DNA of 64,000 nucleotides from Rhipicephalus microplus (GCF_043290135.1 NC_134702.1:195952491-196016490), one strand, 5' to 3'; shown: positions 1 to 11,653, numbered from the stretch's first letter. Notes: generated by a model not told the origin, from the letters alone. Numbers and translations are program-made.

Positions 1-2340
1 CTTACTTACGCCAAGTAAACCAAATTAACGACGCCAAAGTGAGAAATGTTACATGCCACACTTATTTCCTGAATAGCATACCGATTCACTGGGGCGTTAA
101 AAAAAGGGGTATGGTGAGTCTTTATTATGACATAATAAATTCAGCCCTAAACCTCCGGTATTGTTAGAATAAATTGGCACCTTCATTCGTTATCCGCAAA
201 TAAATAGCCCCCGTTATATCCGATTTCAGAGAGGAAAGTTTTGTAGATCCTAGTAATATACACTTTCAAATACTGCTCTCTTGTGTTATGGATCTTCAAA
301 TTGTGTGTTCTCGTGAGAGCAAATAGTGTTGATGTATTTCCCCTTTTAAGTGTGTGGGCTTCGCTAGCATTCACATATCCTTATTTTCTGTTGCAGAAGG
401 TTTGAGGCACAAACTACAAATGATATCCACTTAATTTTATTTTCATAGACTGCTCTTACAAGTATCATCACCATTGCGAAATCCTCAGTATCTGTTCAGA
501 AAGTAACCTAATTGTCAACGGAAAAATAAAAATACGAAAGGAATCAGCGATATGACGTCAGGACACCGACGACTGAAAGCCTGCTCTTCAGCCTTGGCAC
601 GTATGAGAATGCGTCAGCAAGACTCGAGACCACCTCAAGCTACTCTTAATGGGGGAGGGGAAGAGGGTAGGAGTCTGAACGCAGCCACCTCGATAGCTTA
701 GTGGGGTGAGTCCGCGCTTGAACATAGATGCGGAACAGTGCCCACTCACCGTCCATCAGGATTTGGCTGGCACCCGTGTTTATGACCCGTAACGAAACGT
801 GTTGTGGCGTTGGGTCGTGGGCTGCTCGGTGACTAAGAGTCGTGGCTCCGATTATCCTGAGCTCACATACGTAAGCGGGCCACTTCAGGCACACGTGTCG
901 GAATTCGGTTCCGCGACGACGGCTCCACGGCGAAGGAGTGACTCGTTATGCATTACTGCCATGGTTATGGTAGCTTCTCTAGCTGTATCAATGGCAGTGG
1001 CCTTGCTCGCTTGGTGAAGAATTTGCAGCTCCGTGTCCACCTGGGGACATCTTTGTCTGTACGCATACGACACGCCTAATGCTCAATTTCTAGGCAACCA
1101 TAACATCTATATATCAGTAATTTCGCAGAAACTTGTAATAGCATTAAGTAAACTCAGGCAAATTATCAGGGAATGCTTACGTACTGCTGCGTATCACGAA
1201 AGTTGCGCACACTGAAATGTTGAGTGCAGCTGAAACTTTTGGACAACACCCTTCCGTGTGCCCCTGTAACGTCAATCTTTTGTCGAGTGCAGGAAGCGAA
1301 GAAGTAAGCCCGACCATATACTCCGCTATTGTGGCAAGCCGCAAGAAGAAAACATTTTGCAATAGGAATCACTGACCCAAGATGCCTGCATAGTTTGCTG
1401 AAACCTTGATAAATTAGGTAAATTGTCCACAAACTTGCATAAACCCAAACTTCTGTAGAGCAAGTATGTGGGTGTCATCTAAAACACCACGTGAACACGC
1501 ATACGTCAGAATGGCAGCACTTATACTTTTCTATTTGTCGGTTAAATTCTTTTATCACGTTCATATAAAACAAGTTGTACCAGGACAAAAAAGGAGAAAA
1601 GAGATGTTTTGCTCTGATACAAGGCAAAGAACATTCGAGATTTGTAGAAAAAGTAAGCCATCTTTATCCGACCATAGTTTCGTGGCTGAATAACCTTCGC
1701 GTACGCTGTCTTGCTCGCAAGTTTTGTTTCTAATTCGTACTAGCCAGAGCAGCAGTTTCATTATGTTGAACCAGTGCTCATCTAAACACAGATATTTAAA
1801 CAGAGACGTGAAAGCATGACATATTGCTGCATCTAGCTAACATGTAGTCTCTATTCACAAGTATGGCCTCAATTCAAGTCCTTCTGTGCAGGCGATTGGA
1901 ATATTCTTTACAAAAAGTTTTATTGAATAAACTAAAGACAAGGTATTCAGCGATGACCATAGTTGCCATTTAAAATACATGATGTTTAAATTAGGATATT
2001 GCTGAGGAAGTTGTTGAGCGGGAGTGAAAATTGGCCCGTGAATTTCAATTTAAAAGACATCAATTAACTCGATATAGACTTATCAATGAGAGAAAATGAA
2101 ATGGTGATGGAAAATACATTGTGAATCAGTTGAAGTAGCGCGAAGGCACTTGTTGACAAGTATTGAAAATTGGCCCATGACTTTCAATTGAAAAGCCGTT
2201 GCGGAAAAAGAAGCATTGTTCTACGCATTCGACAGCGGTTGCTCGCCGATATTGCGGTGGATATTAAAACTATAGGTAATGAAAAAGACATTGATATCAT
2301 AATCATTTACGTCTGCGAGGTGACCATGCAATCCAAACTC
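1..2340. other. no recognisable gene
   Basis: AT-rich sequence in which I see no gene, RNA or mobile element. The open frames are all under 90 codons, overlap on opposite strands, and resemble no family I know. A stretch near 690-720 looks faintly like a tRNA A-box but has no B-box partner, so I do not call it. Confidence 0.5.
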
Positions 2341-2341
2341 A

Positions 2342-2412
2342 GCACTAGATTCGAACCCGGGACCCATGCACGCGAAGCAGACGTCTTACTCATTGCATTA
2401 CAGCGCCACCGC
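2342..2412 (-). repeat. tRNA-Ala-like SINE head
   Basis: On the minus strand this reads as a degenerate tRNA. There is an A-box-like segment (GGCGCTGTAATGCAATGAG), an anticodon-arm region (GTCTGCTTCGCGTGCATG) close to tRNA-Ala(CGC), and a near-perfect B box (GGTTCGAATC) after GTCCCG. The acceptor stem does not pair and no CCA end is visible, so this is the pol III head of a SINE or a tRNA pseudogene rather than a working tRNA. The body cannot be delimited. The same kind of head occurs at 50910-50998. Confidence 0.6.
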
Positions 2413-3804
2413 AAAAAGGCGAGTTTTTTTTTCGGATATATATCTACCCATTGGCTTTTTGCAAACCGTTGGCGGAACTTTGAACTTGATTTGTGCCATT
2501 TGCAATCGTTTGCGCAAGCATTTGATCACCGAAGAGTTTGTAGGGCTTCATGAACTCGAGACAACCACGGTGAGCCTTGACGGCTCGGACATCGATTCGT
2601 AGTGCACCATTCTGCAAGAATGATTAACGTATGCTTGTGCGTCGCTTTATCGCTTCACCATGAATTGCGGCTGTTTCGCTCACAAAATTTTCGGATACCA
2701 GCGCGATGAAGCTATGTTCGGCTGTCGAAACATACGTATGTTTCTCGCACATGCGTGTGCTGTGAGAAATTTGACTGATTTGTGTCGTGAGGTAGACGCG
2801 TGTCAGTGACAACAGCCTAGTCTCAGCTGTTTGATGACAATGCGCTTTCGCAAGTAAGCGTTGCATTGGTATTTTGGCATGCCTGCTCTAACATTTGCAT
2901 TTCGTACGCGCGAGCTGCCATGTGCTGTAGGCTGGGGCAGCAGCGCCTTTTTAGCATTTCGACGATTACTTATTTTCCCGATTAGAATTCAGCACATTAT
3001 TTTGCACTATAGAGTGGCTTTTACCAATTTTCAGTTTTTATTTGATTTTATTAATGTGGAGCGGCTACTGTTACCTTTATTCAGCATCACACCACTGTTA
3101 AAGTGAATGCTGAAACGCGCGCTAAGCTCAAGTAGGACGCACACAAATTTGTTATGGACAGGTAGGTCTCCCTCCAAATAAATACTACACATCTCTTTCG
3201 CGAAGGTCCGGTTGCAGTTTAGTTGAAAAAATGGTGCAGAACTAACCTCAAAATATTTATATTTACTTCACGCAGTTGCTCTTTAGAAAATGGGCACTTT
3301 TATAGCTAGTAAATTATCTCCACTGCAGTACACTGGTTGTCTTGCGTGGTCCTGCTTCACTGTTAAAAATCCACGCTGGAATATGAGAACTGTATCTAAT
3401 ATCCAACAGAGTGAGCAATTATCAGTGGCGCACGCTCTCCTGCTGTCTTCTGTAGCTGACTTCTGACTTCTGTATACTTGTTCTAGGTCATCATCAAATT
3501 ACGCAACCACTAATAAATCAAGTCTCAACCAATAAAAACTTTACTCTTTCTCCGTCTCACTGCCTTGCATTCGTTTCTTTCTTGCAATGCTCTCCTAAAA
3601 TCATCAGTTCGACTTGTTTTGTAGAACACGAGCATCAACATATAGGCCAGTGTTTCAGTACTGTCGCGAATTCACTGTAGAGCGGCCCAGGCGCGAACAC
3701 TAAACATAGCTTCCGTGGTTCTTGTCTGTGTTTTCTCTTTCTTTTTCCCCCTCTTTCACGCGCGTGCGCCAAGGAACAAGAACGGGCGGGCGTCTCGATT
3801 TTTC
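2413..3804. other. no recognisable gene
   Basis: Open frames of 78-82 codons are present on both strands but show no family motif or codon pattern. I see no repeat or element end here. Confidence 0.45.
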
Positions 3805-4240
3805 TTACGATATATTGCATACAAAATATTTCGTTCAAAATTTCTTGATAGAAATGAGACAACATAGTATTTAGTGCAAAGTGCTCAACAGAAATATCGT
3901 TTACGAAATATTTCATCCATGGTTTTTTGATAGGAATGAGACAATAAAATTTGTATTGCAAAGTGCTTAACAGAAATATTATTTACAAAATATTTCGTCC
4001 TTGGTTTTTTATTGAATGAGAGAACAAAATTTTTATTGCAATGTGCTCAACAGAAATATTGTTTAATAAATAGTTTGCCCATGTTTTTTATAGAAATGGC
4101 ACAATAATATTTTTATTTTAAAGTGCTACACAAAAATATTGTTTACAAAATACTTCCTAATAGTATTCAAACAAAAATGAGCCTGTGACTATTTTGTTGC
4201 AAAATTCTATACAAAAATACTGTCGATGAAGTATTGAAGC
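3805..4240. repeat. ~81-bp degenerate minisatellite, five copies
   Basis: About five diverged copies of an AT-rich unit follow one another. The anchor 'gtgctcaacagaaatatt' or a variant recurs at about 3881, 3963, 4043, 4123 and 4204, giving periods of 80-82 bp. Each unit continues with a variant of 'gtttacaaaatatttcgtcc' and then a 'tttttatagaaatgagacaa'-like segment. Copies diverge progressively toward the right end. It has no coding potential. Confidence 0.8.
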
Positions 4241-7200
4241 AAGTCAATGACCTTTGCGCAGCCTTTGATGATCAATAGAGTCAATCATTCCAGCACATTC
4301 CGAGAATAAAACATCAACAGGACAAAAGAAACTCTAAGGCATACGACAGTTTTGATGATGTGTAGCTTCCGTAGCAGATGGACATGCATTATCGAATAAG
4401 GAAGGCGCCAGGGTCAGCTGCGCAGACACAAATATTTTTACTGCAAGCAGGAAGTGCCAACTGCCTCATGATAAAGAACGACGCCTGAGCACACGGAAAC
4501 AACGTGGTACCATGACTGCTGCAGTGAAGTACCGTGGCACCCTATAGATCTGCGGAGAAGCTTTCCAGAAATCTACATGAATGCGAAAAGCCTTCAAACC
4601 TTTTATCCTGGCCTCGTGTTGAAATAAAATTCACACAACATTACAAAATGAATGATGATGAGTGGACGAAGCTTGGTTCTTTGATCCACAGTGTCCACAT
4701 TGAAGTCCCGAATAGTATAGGTGTTCGTGTTTGCATTTTACTTGTACTGTTCTCTCACACTACTGAATAATATAAACCTAGTAATAAACATTTCTCTGCG
4801 GTTCTCACATCTACGAATTTCCCTGTGATGGACCGGGACATGGACGGACAAACCTCAATTCTTAAGTTGTTTTGCCACTAAACAAAAAAGATGTTCTACC
4901 TAGTGAGCTCATCACCCACAACTTCACAGCCCTACTGTTTACGGCAAGATGTTAAAAGCGCGAAAATAAGACTCAGGAAAGAGCTGTTTGTAATCGTTCT
5001 TGCACTGATTCATAATGCGAATAAGCCTTATTTTGGCAACTTGATGCTATAAACTACGTCCAAAATGTTGGCTAACTAGTGGGAATGGCTCACAAACTGC
5101 ATATATGCATGGAGTGTAAGGAGGCGTTTGTGTAGACATCCACCATGGCATCCTTATTCCCTCTGAATACGAGTGAATATTACTAGCGCTCTTCAGAACT
5201 GACACTCCATGGAAGCTCTACATGGTTGCTCGCAATGCATGACGTCGCAGTCGAACCAGCCACATTTCAAGCACATTCGACTGCATTCCTTAGACCTAAC
5301 TCCTAGTCTCGAAATTCCTCCAGAACCTCACTTTGGTGACGCTGGCTTACTGCGCAGGCTATGCTTGGCTGTCGAATTTGCTTATGCGTACGCCTTTTGG
5401 ATAGAGTTTACGACACTGCAAATGCGACCGCTGAGGCAGTAACAAAACAATGTAGCATATTTGCTGTGGATGCCCACAATACTGTTTGCTAATGCAATCG
5501 CTTCGGTGTAATTCCACGCCTTACGTAGCAGTCAGTTATAATGCGATACCCTTAAAGAACTCGTGTGGCAGAAAACATGCCGCCGGCGGTGGCCCAGTTG
5601 GTTGTGAGAAAAAATCGCCTGTGCATCTGCGGCCGAAAAATCATGTTACCGATATAGGCGCGGGACGCCACTACTTGTTAACGCGTGCACGCGCGATCAC
5701 ACAAAAAAAGCCGTGAATTTGAAAAAAAGAAACGGCTCAAGGTCACGAGACGTGGTAGTTTCTTTGCCCTGCAACCACTCCCTGCTCAGCTACCAGCGCT
5801 TTAGTCGGGAGGAGAGAAGAGGTAATGCAATTGCAGCATGCGACAAACCTTTGTAATTCCACTCGCACTGGATGGATACTCAAAATCTTGGTGGCGTTGA
5901 ATTATTCAGGCAATTAGCTTTTCTAGTGAATGAAATTTATGGTTACTTAAAAGAGTGTTTCAGGCTCCCCTTAGCGCATTTTGTTGACAGGTGTCACGAT
6001 GAAAACGAGCCCATTCGGCGATAATAGCGCGCGTTGGTATAATCTACTCTGTGTATGTGTATGTAAGAAAACATAATTATAAGTATGCACCTAGCGGTTG
6101 CAGGGTGCACTAGGGGCCGCATTCCGCTATCGTGTTCAACTCTTAGAGGCGAAGCTTAAGGGTCCCCCAATTTTTGCGACCATCTTACATGTATTCGAAA
6201 GAATTGTGCTGAGTGAATTGATTGGAAACAATGAATTGCTGGACTATCTTGGAGAGAAAGAGTGTTGTGTGTCACGTGCATGCCTTCTGGAATGATCCTC
6301 CTATCCACTCTTTTGAGTCCGGAAGGTGACCGGGATGGTGACCGTTCTTCTAGTAGGATAAAGGTGCGCTTGGTCTAGGCCCGGGCACGACCAGAGCAAG
6401 CGTGTCAAATCCACGGCAGTTATTGGATCGTTACAAAAGGGGCAGGCGGTTCCATACGCTGCGCGGCATTGTTGTGGCAAGTATGCTCTCCTTTATGAAA
6501 CATTTTTAGAGATTATCAGTTCATTCTTGCGTTTACTTTTTAGTTATTCCTGTCGATATAATAATTTTGACTCTTTGGATATAATTTAACTCTGTCCTAA
6601 ACACTGCCAGCCTTGTTTTAGGAGGATAACATTGACCATTTTATCGTGAGCATGACCACGCCAAATATGATGACAGGATGCTCGACAAAACAGACCCCTA
6701 AAGAATGTTGCGCTCAAAAGCCTTTTAATGCTGGTTCGTATTCGTCTCGCATTTGTCCTCGAGCAACTTCCCTGGATGTCGTGCATCGCATTGTCCTTTA
6801 GGCAATATTTAGTCAAATGTTCGGGTGCTACCTTTGCTATTCCCAGTGTGTGTACATGTGTGTTTGTGCATGCATTTTGATGATAGTAAGAGCACTGTGC
6901 GTACACAGGCGGGGCCAATGCGATGGCCCAGTTATCCTCTCATGTCGAGTCTTTGCTGTTCGCCTTGTAGCTGCGTTTTCAGTACTTCCCCGCCCACCAT
7001 CTATCAGCAAACTCCGGCGCTTTCGCGGCTTATAATGACAAGTGTTCCAGATGGATTCGGCTACCTCTGGTGACTAAGACTCGAATCGCTGATCAATGCG
7101 ACCGTGCACGCACAGTGAAACTCAGTGCTGAGATTATGCAATATACAATGGCGCTACACGAACTAATCTACTTTTTTCACAATGAATGGTAGCTAAATCT

Positions 7201-7334
7201 ACCTCGGGTTCTCTGTGGCGTTCGAGCTCACCTTTCAATCAACCTTTGTCAGAAACAACCTCCTATCAATCCGCGGTGTGTTGCGATGACCACGAGTTTC
7301 TAGAAGTTCGGGCAAAAATACGCTCACCTGTAAG
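4241..7334. other. no recognisable gene
   Basis: About 3 kb with only short overlapping frames on both strands. None carries a recognisable domain. No SINE, LINE or TIR end was identified. A GC-richer patch at 5580-5750 has no clear structure. Confidence 0.45.
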
Positions 7335-7373
<39 letters not shown>

Positions 7374-7416
7374 CCACCACCATATTCATCATCTTCATCA
7401 TCATCAACATTATCAT
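7335..7416 (+). repeat. (TCA)n / (CAT)n microsatellite at an RTE tail
   Basis: A trinucleotide tract, pure at 7335-7372 and then interrupted by CAC and TTC triplets. It abuts the 3' end of an RTE LINE fragment lying on the minus strand, so on that strand it is a TGA-type tail. RTE-clade LINEs typically end in short simple-repeat tails rather than poly(A). Translations of this tract give spurious poly-His (plus) and poly-Asp (minus) runs. Confidence 0.9.
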
Positions 7417-7665
7417 TAGCCTGACTATGTCCACTGCAGGACAAAGGTCTTTCCCACGTTCCGCCAGTCAACTCGGTCCTGTGCTTGCTGCCGCCAGATA
7501 CCAGCAAACTTCTTAATCTCATCTGCCCACCTAACCTTCTGTCTCCCCCTAACCCACTTGCATTCTCTTGGAATCTAGTTAGTTACCCTTAATTACGAGC
7601 GGTTATCCTGTCTACGTGCTACATGCTCGGCCTATATTCATTTCCTCTTCTTCTTGACCTCTATG
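7417..7665 (-). mobile_element. RTE-clade LINE, 3'-terminal fragment
   Basis: Nearly the same sequence as the 3' end of the longer copy at 47880-50835. Shared words include 'gcctgactatgtccactg' next to the simple repeat, 'cggtcctgtgcttgctgc', 'tctcatctgcccacctaacc' and 'tagttagttaccctta'. It corresponds to the 3' UTR and the last codons of the RT ORF, the region encoding KWTWAGHVAR-like residues in the longer copy. It is severely 5'-truncated, as target-primed reverse transcription often produces. It has no coding function. Confidence 0.88.
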
Positions 7666-8270
7666 TCAGCGTGGTTCAAAACAATTCAACAGAACATAGA
7701 ACACAAATTGTCAGGGACGTTAAACGTACAAGTCACGTTTTACGTACGTAGGCCTAAACTTATCAAAGCAACACATTGCGTTATGGACTTAATTGGTAAT
7801 GAGAGGTGGGTGCACAAACAAAAAAGTTCCACAGTTGATCCCGATAACCAAATGTGAGAGTTCGAGCACCCCCCGCTGACTCAGGGGAAACGCCAGCTTG
7901 AATATTGGCTTTGTAGAGAGTGAGAGGGGGAAGATTCATTGGCGAGAAAGGAAGAAACGTCGTTAAGAATGGCTGCACGCGTGCAACCACCGCGCCACGC
8001 ACGGGTTCACCGAAGCGGTAAGTGGTAGATAGGCTTTCATATCGTTAAATACTGTACATAATTCATCCTTTTGCGGTAGATACTACGAATGTTGGTATAT
8101 AAAATAGAAAATTCTAATCTCGAGCGGGTAGCACCGTTTCCCCACCCGTGTCCCTAGCGATCTTTATGCTGAAGAAGGCGGCCAGAGCGGAGTGCTCGAG
8201 AGGATGTACCATGCAAATTCGATGCAAATTTCGAGATACCGATCTCAAAAATGGTTTCATCTACGTCATT
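7666..8270. other. spacer where the LINE ORF2 would be expected
   Basis: This lies immediately 3' (minus strand) of the ORF1 remnant at 8271-8900, where an endonuclease-RT ORF2 would be expected. No endonuclease or RT motif is visible on either strand. Just past the ORF1 stop, the minus strand continues in frame for about ten plausible codons (NDVDETIFEI), suggesting that the terminal TAA at 8271 is itself a mutation. Confidence 0.5.
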
Positions 8271-8900
8271 TTAGCCAAAGGATTTACCGCCAACATGCAG
8301 TTTTGTGTACCCAAGTTTATATGGCTTACGCAGGCTTTTGGCATGCTCTCTTAACTTTTTTTGAATTTCGTTCGTGGCGGGGACAAAATCCTCACTGAGA
8401 GCAAAGCCACTATATTTAAGCAAAGAACACTTAGCAAGAACCGTTTCTTTTTGCTTGCGTGCAGCAAATTTGATAATGATCGGCCGTGTTTTTATTTTCA
8501 TAAACCGACCGAGCCTGTGAGCGCGTATAACGCTATCGCGTTTAAGGCTCAGATTCAGTTTATCATTAATGACGCTCAAAACTTTCGCTTCAGATTCAGT
8601 ATACGCCTCGTTTTCAACATCTGTTATGCCATAAAAAACTAGAATATCTCGTCGAGAACGGTCCTCTGCGTCGTCTAGCCGATGGTGCAGCGCACTGGCT
8701 TCCGACTCAAGTGGATTAAATGTATCTTGCAGCTCACTGAAATTGGCCCGACATTGCTGAAGTATTGTCTGGCCTTCAACAGCCTCTAACCGTGCCTTTA
8801 TATCAGATATGGCTTGAAAAGTGTTTTTCTGCTGGTCATTTAGCTCACAGACCGTTTCGGCAACCGATTTTTGTACTGTTTCCAATCTGATTGATCGCTA
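8271..8900 (-). pseudogene. non-LTR retrotransposon ORF1 protein (coiled coil + RRM-like), decayed
   Basis: The frame from after the TAG at 8898-8900 down to the TAA at 8271 encodes about 209 residues. Roughly the first 75 are heptad-rich and hydrophilic, a likely coiled coil for trimerisation. Next comes an RRM-like core (RRDILVFYGI, then a D/E-rich stretch) and a basic C-terminal segment (RAHRLGRF, RPIIIKFAARKQKE, LSEDF). This is the layout of L1/CR1-type ORF1 proteins, RNA-binding chaperones of the LINE RNP. The same frame upstream contains a TAG (8898), a 2A-like motif, a TAA (8949), a TGA (9030) and then the repeat array, so the piece looks like the C-terminal part of one long ancestral ORF1. 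There is no true ATG; the first codon of the uninterrupted stretch that might serve is TTG at 8885. The clade (CR1/L2-like) is inferred. Confidence 0.82.
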
Positions 8901-8948
8901 ATTTAAATCTTTGACAGTTTTAAGAACTTCCGCAATAGCAGCCGATGA

Positions 8949-9029
8949 TTAATTAGGAACCGGGTTGCACTCAACATCCCCGCACAAAAGCAGTAGCAGC
9001 GAGCAAAAAAGTTCAAACAAGGCTTCAGG
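8949..9029 (-). pseudogene. degenerate 2A-like peptide upstream of ORF1
   Basis: On the minus strand the frame between the TGA at 9030-9032 and the TAA at 8949-8951 reads PEALFELFC, SLLLLLCGDVEC, NPVPN. The core CGDVECNPVP matches the 2A consensus (hydrophobic Leu run, then G-D-V-E-x-N-P-G-P) except that Gly is Val in the final NPGP. 2A-like sequences causing ribosome skipping are known at the N terminus of ORF1 in several non-LTR clades (CR1, L2, Rex1, ingi/L1Tc). The frame is the same as both the array above and ORF1 below. The Gly-to-Val change should abolish skipping in this copy. Confidence 0.8.
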
Positions 9030-11653
9030 TCATGGAAGCACGACTATAAATGGATCATCCGATTTAAAACCATGGCAAGGTAGTTGGGACTGGCAACTAA
9101 CCTGCAGAATGAAAAGCGTAGGTGAGCCTCCGATCGTTATGATGCTTCCATGCCCATTGAGCGGCGACTGCGCAGCACTCGGTTTTAAACGGGGTGTAAG
9201 TGGGGCTGTCGATGTTCCTGCAGCTGCCACGAGTTGAGGTAGAGCAAGATAAGGCCGGAAACCTTGAAGCTGGTCGTACCGGCAGGAATGCAGCCACTCT
9301 AATCCAGGTGAAGTGACATCGCTGGACACTTCCGAGGCTGTAGGTCCAGTGGCGAACGCACCAGCTAATGGCACTTGCGAACAGTTTCCGTAGCCAGCAG
9401 CCCGAAAGACGAACTGCAGAATGAACAACAGCGTAGGTGAGCCTCCCATCGTTATGATGCTTCCATGCCCATGGAGTGGCGACTGCGCAGCACTCGGTTT
9501 TAAACGGGGTGTAAGTGGGGCTGTCGATGTTCCTGCAGCTGCCACGAGTTGAGGTAGAGCAAGATAAGGCAGGAAACCTTGAAGCTGGTCGTACCGGCAG
9601 GAATGCAGCCACTCTAATCCAGGTGAAGTGACATCGCTGGACACTTCCGAGGCTGTAGGTCCAGTGGCGAATGCACCAGCTAATGGCACTTGCGAACAGT
9701 TTCCGTAGCCAGCAGCCCCTAAGACAAACTGCAGAATGAACAACAGCGTAGGTGAGCCTCCAATTGTTATGATGCTTCCATGCCCATTGAGCGGCGACTG
9801 CGCAGCACTTGGTTTTAAACGGGGTCTAAGTGGGGCTGTCGATGTTCCTGCAGCTGCCACGAGTTGAGGTAGAGCAAGATAAGGCAGGAAACCTTGAAGC
9901 TGGTCGTGCCGGCAGGAATGCAGCCACTCTAATCCAGGTGAAGTGGCATCGCTGGACACTTCCGAGGCTGTTGGTCCAGTGGCGAACGCACAGGCTAATG
10001 GCACTTGCGAACAGTTTCCGTAGCCAGCAGCCCCAAAGACGAACTGCAGAATGAACAACAGCGTAGGTGAGCCTCCAATCGTTATGATGCTTCCATGCCC
10101 ATTGAGCGGCGACTGCGCAGCACTCGGTTTTAAACGGGGTGTAAGAGGGCTGTCGATGTTCCTGCAGCTGCCACGAGTTGAGGTAGAGCAAGATAAGGCA
10201 GGAAACTTTGAAGCTGGTCGTACCGGCAGGAATGCAGCCACTCTAATCCAGGTGAAGTGACATCGCTGGACACTTCCGAGGCTGTAGGTCCAGTGGCGAA
10301 CGCACCAGCTAATGGCACTTGCGAACAGTTTCCGTAGCCAGCAGCCCCAAAGACGAACTGCAGAATGAACAACAGCGTAGGTGAGCCTCCCATCGTTATG
10401 ATGCTTCCATGCCCGTTGAGCGGCGACTGCACAGCACTCGGTTTTAAACGGGGTGTAAGTGGGGCTGTCGATGTTCCTGCAGCTGCCACGAGTTGAGGTA
10501 GAGCAAGATAAGGCAGGAAACCTTGAAGCTGGTCGTGCCGGCAGGAATGCAGCCACTCTAATCGAGGTGGAGTGGCATCGCTGGAAACTTCCGAGGCTGT
10601 AGGTCCAGTGGCGAACGCACCAGCTAATGGCACTTGCGAACAGTTTCCGTAGCCAGCAGCCACAAAGACGAACTGCAGAATGAACAACAGCGTAGGTGAG
10701 CCTCCCATCGTTATGATGCTTCCATGCCCATTGAGCGGCGACTGCGCAGCACTCGGTTTTAAACGGGGTGTAAGTGGGGCTGTCGATGTTCCTGTAGCTG
10801 CCACGAGTTGAGGTAGAGCAAGATAAGGCAGGAAACCTTGAAGCTGGTCGTCCCGACAGGAATGCAGCCACTCTAATCTAGGTGAAGTGGCATCGCTGGA
10901 CATTTCCGAGGCTGTAGGTCCAGGGGCGAACTCACCGGCTAATGGCCCTTGCGAACAGTTTCCGCAGCGAGAAGCACCAAAGACGAACTGCAGAATGAAC
11001 AACAGCGTAGGTGAGCCTCCCATCGTTATGATGCTTCCATGCCCGTTGAGCGGCGACTGCACAGCACTCGGTTTTAAACGGGGTGTAAGTGGGGCTGTCG
11101 ATGTTCCTGCAGCTGCCACGAGTTGAGGTAGAGCAAGATAAGGCAGGAAACCTTGAAGCTGGTCGTGCCGGCAGGAATGCAGCCACTCTAATTGAGGTGG
11201 AGTGGCATCGCTGGAAACTTCCGAGGCTGTAGGTCCAGTGGCGAACGCACCAGCTAATGGCACTTGCGAACAGTTTCCGTAGCCAGCAGCCACAAAGACG
11301 AACTGCAGAATGAACAACAGCGTAGGTGAGCCTCCCATCGTTATGATGCTTCCATGCCCATTGAGCGGCGACTGCGCAGCACTCGGTTTTAAACGGGGTG
11401 TAAGTGGGGCTGTCGATGTTCCTGTAGCTGCCACGAGTTGAGGTAGAGCAAGATAAGGCAGGAAACCTTGAAGCTGGTCGTCCCGACAGGAATGCAGCCA
11501 CTCTAATCTAGGTGAAGTGGCATCGCTGGACATTTCCGAGGCTGTAGGTCCAGGGGCGAACTCACCGGCTAATGGCCCTTGCGAACAGTTTCCGCAGCGA
11601 GAAGCACCAAAGACGAACTGCAGAATGAACAACAGCGTAGGTGAGCCTCCCAT
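9030..11653 (-). pseudogene. open frame of eight 105-codon repeats leading into 2A-ORF1
   Basis: Starting at a genuine ATG (11651-11653; the minus strand reads ACGATGGGAGGC), the frame encodes repeats that open with (M/I)GGSPTLLFILQFVF, a hydrophobic stretch like a signal or membrane segment. They continue through GNCSQ, GPTASE, LEWLHSC, LPYLALPQLVAAAGTS and TPRLKP to HGSIIT. Units begin at 11653, 11338, 11023, 10708, 10393, 10079, 9764 and 9449. A ninth, partial unit starts at 9134 and diverges into new sequence ending in PFIVVLP. A 1-bp deletion near 10145 shifts the frame once; otherwise it stays open to the TGA at 9030. I recognise no domain. A second phase is also largely stop-free, so openness alone does not prove coding. 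Differences between units are often non-synonymous, which argues against recent purifying selection. It may be an N-terminal ORF1 extension or 5' UTR monomers that happen to stay open. Confidence 0.55.

Noticed and set aside
690..760. Possible tRNA-like A box
   Set aside because: No B box or body of a known SINE follows.
7186..7522. Poly-His and poly-Asp protein frames
   Set aside because: They are translations of the (TCA)n microsatellite and RTE 3' end, not genes.
9097..11501. Alternative array frame (AAFLPVRPASRFPALSCSTS type)
   Set aside because: It is the second open phase of the same 315-bp units on the same strand and does not connect to the 2A-ORF1 frame; it is probably open by chance.
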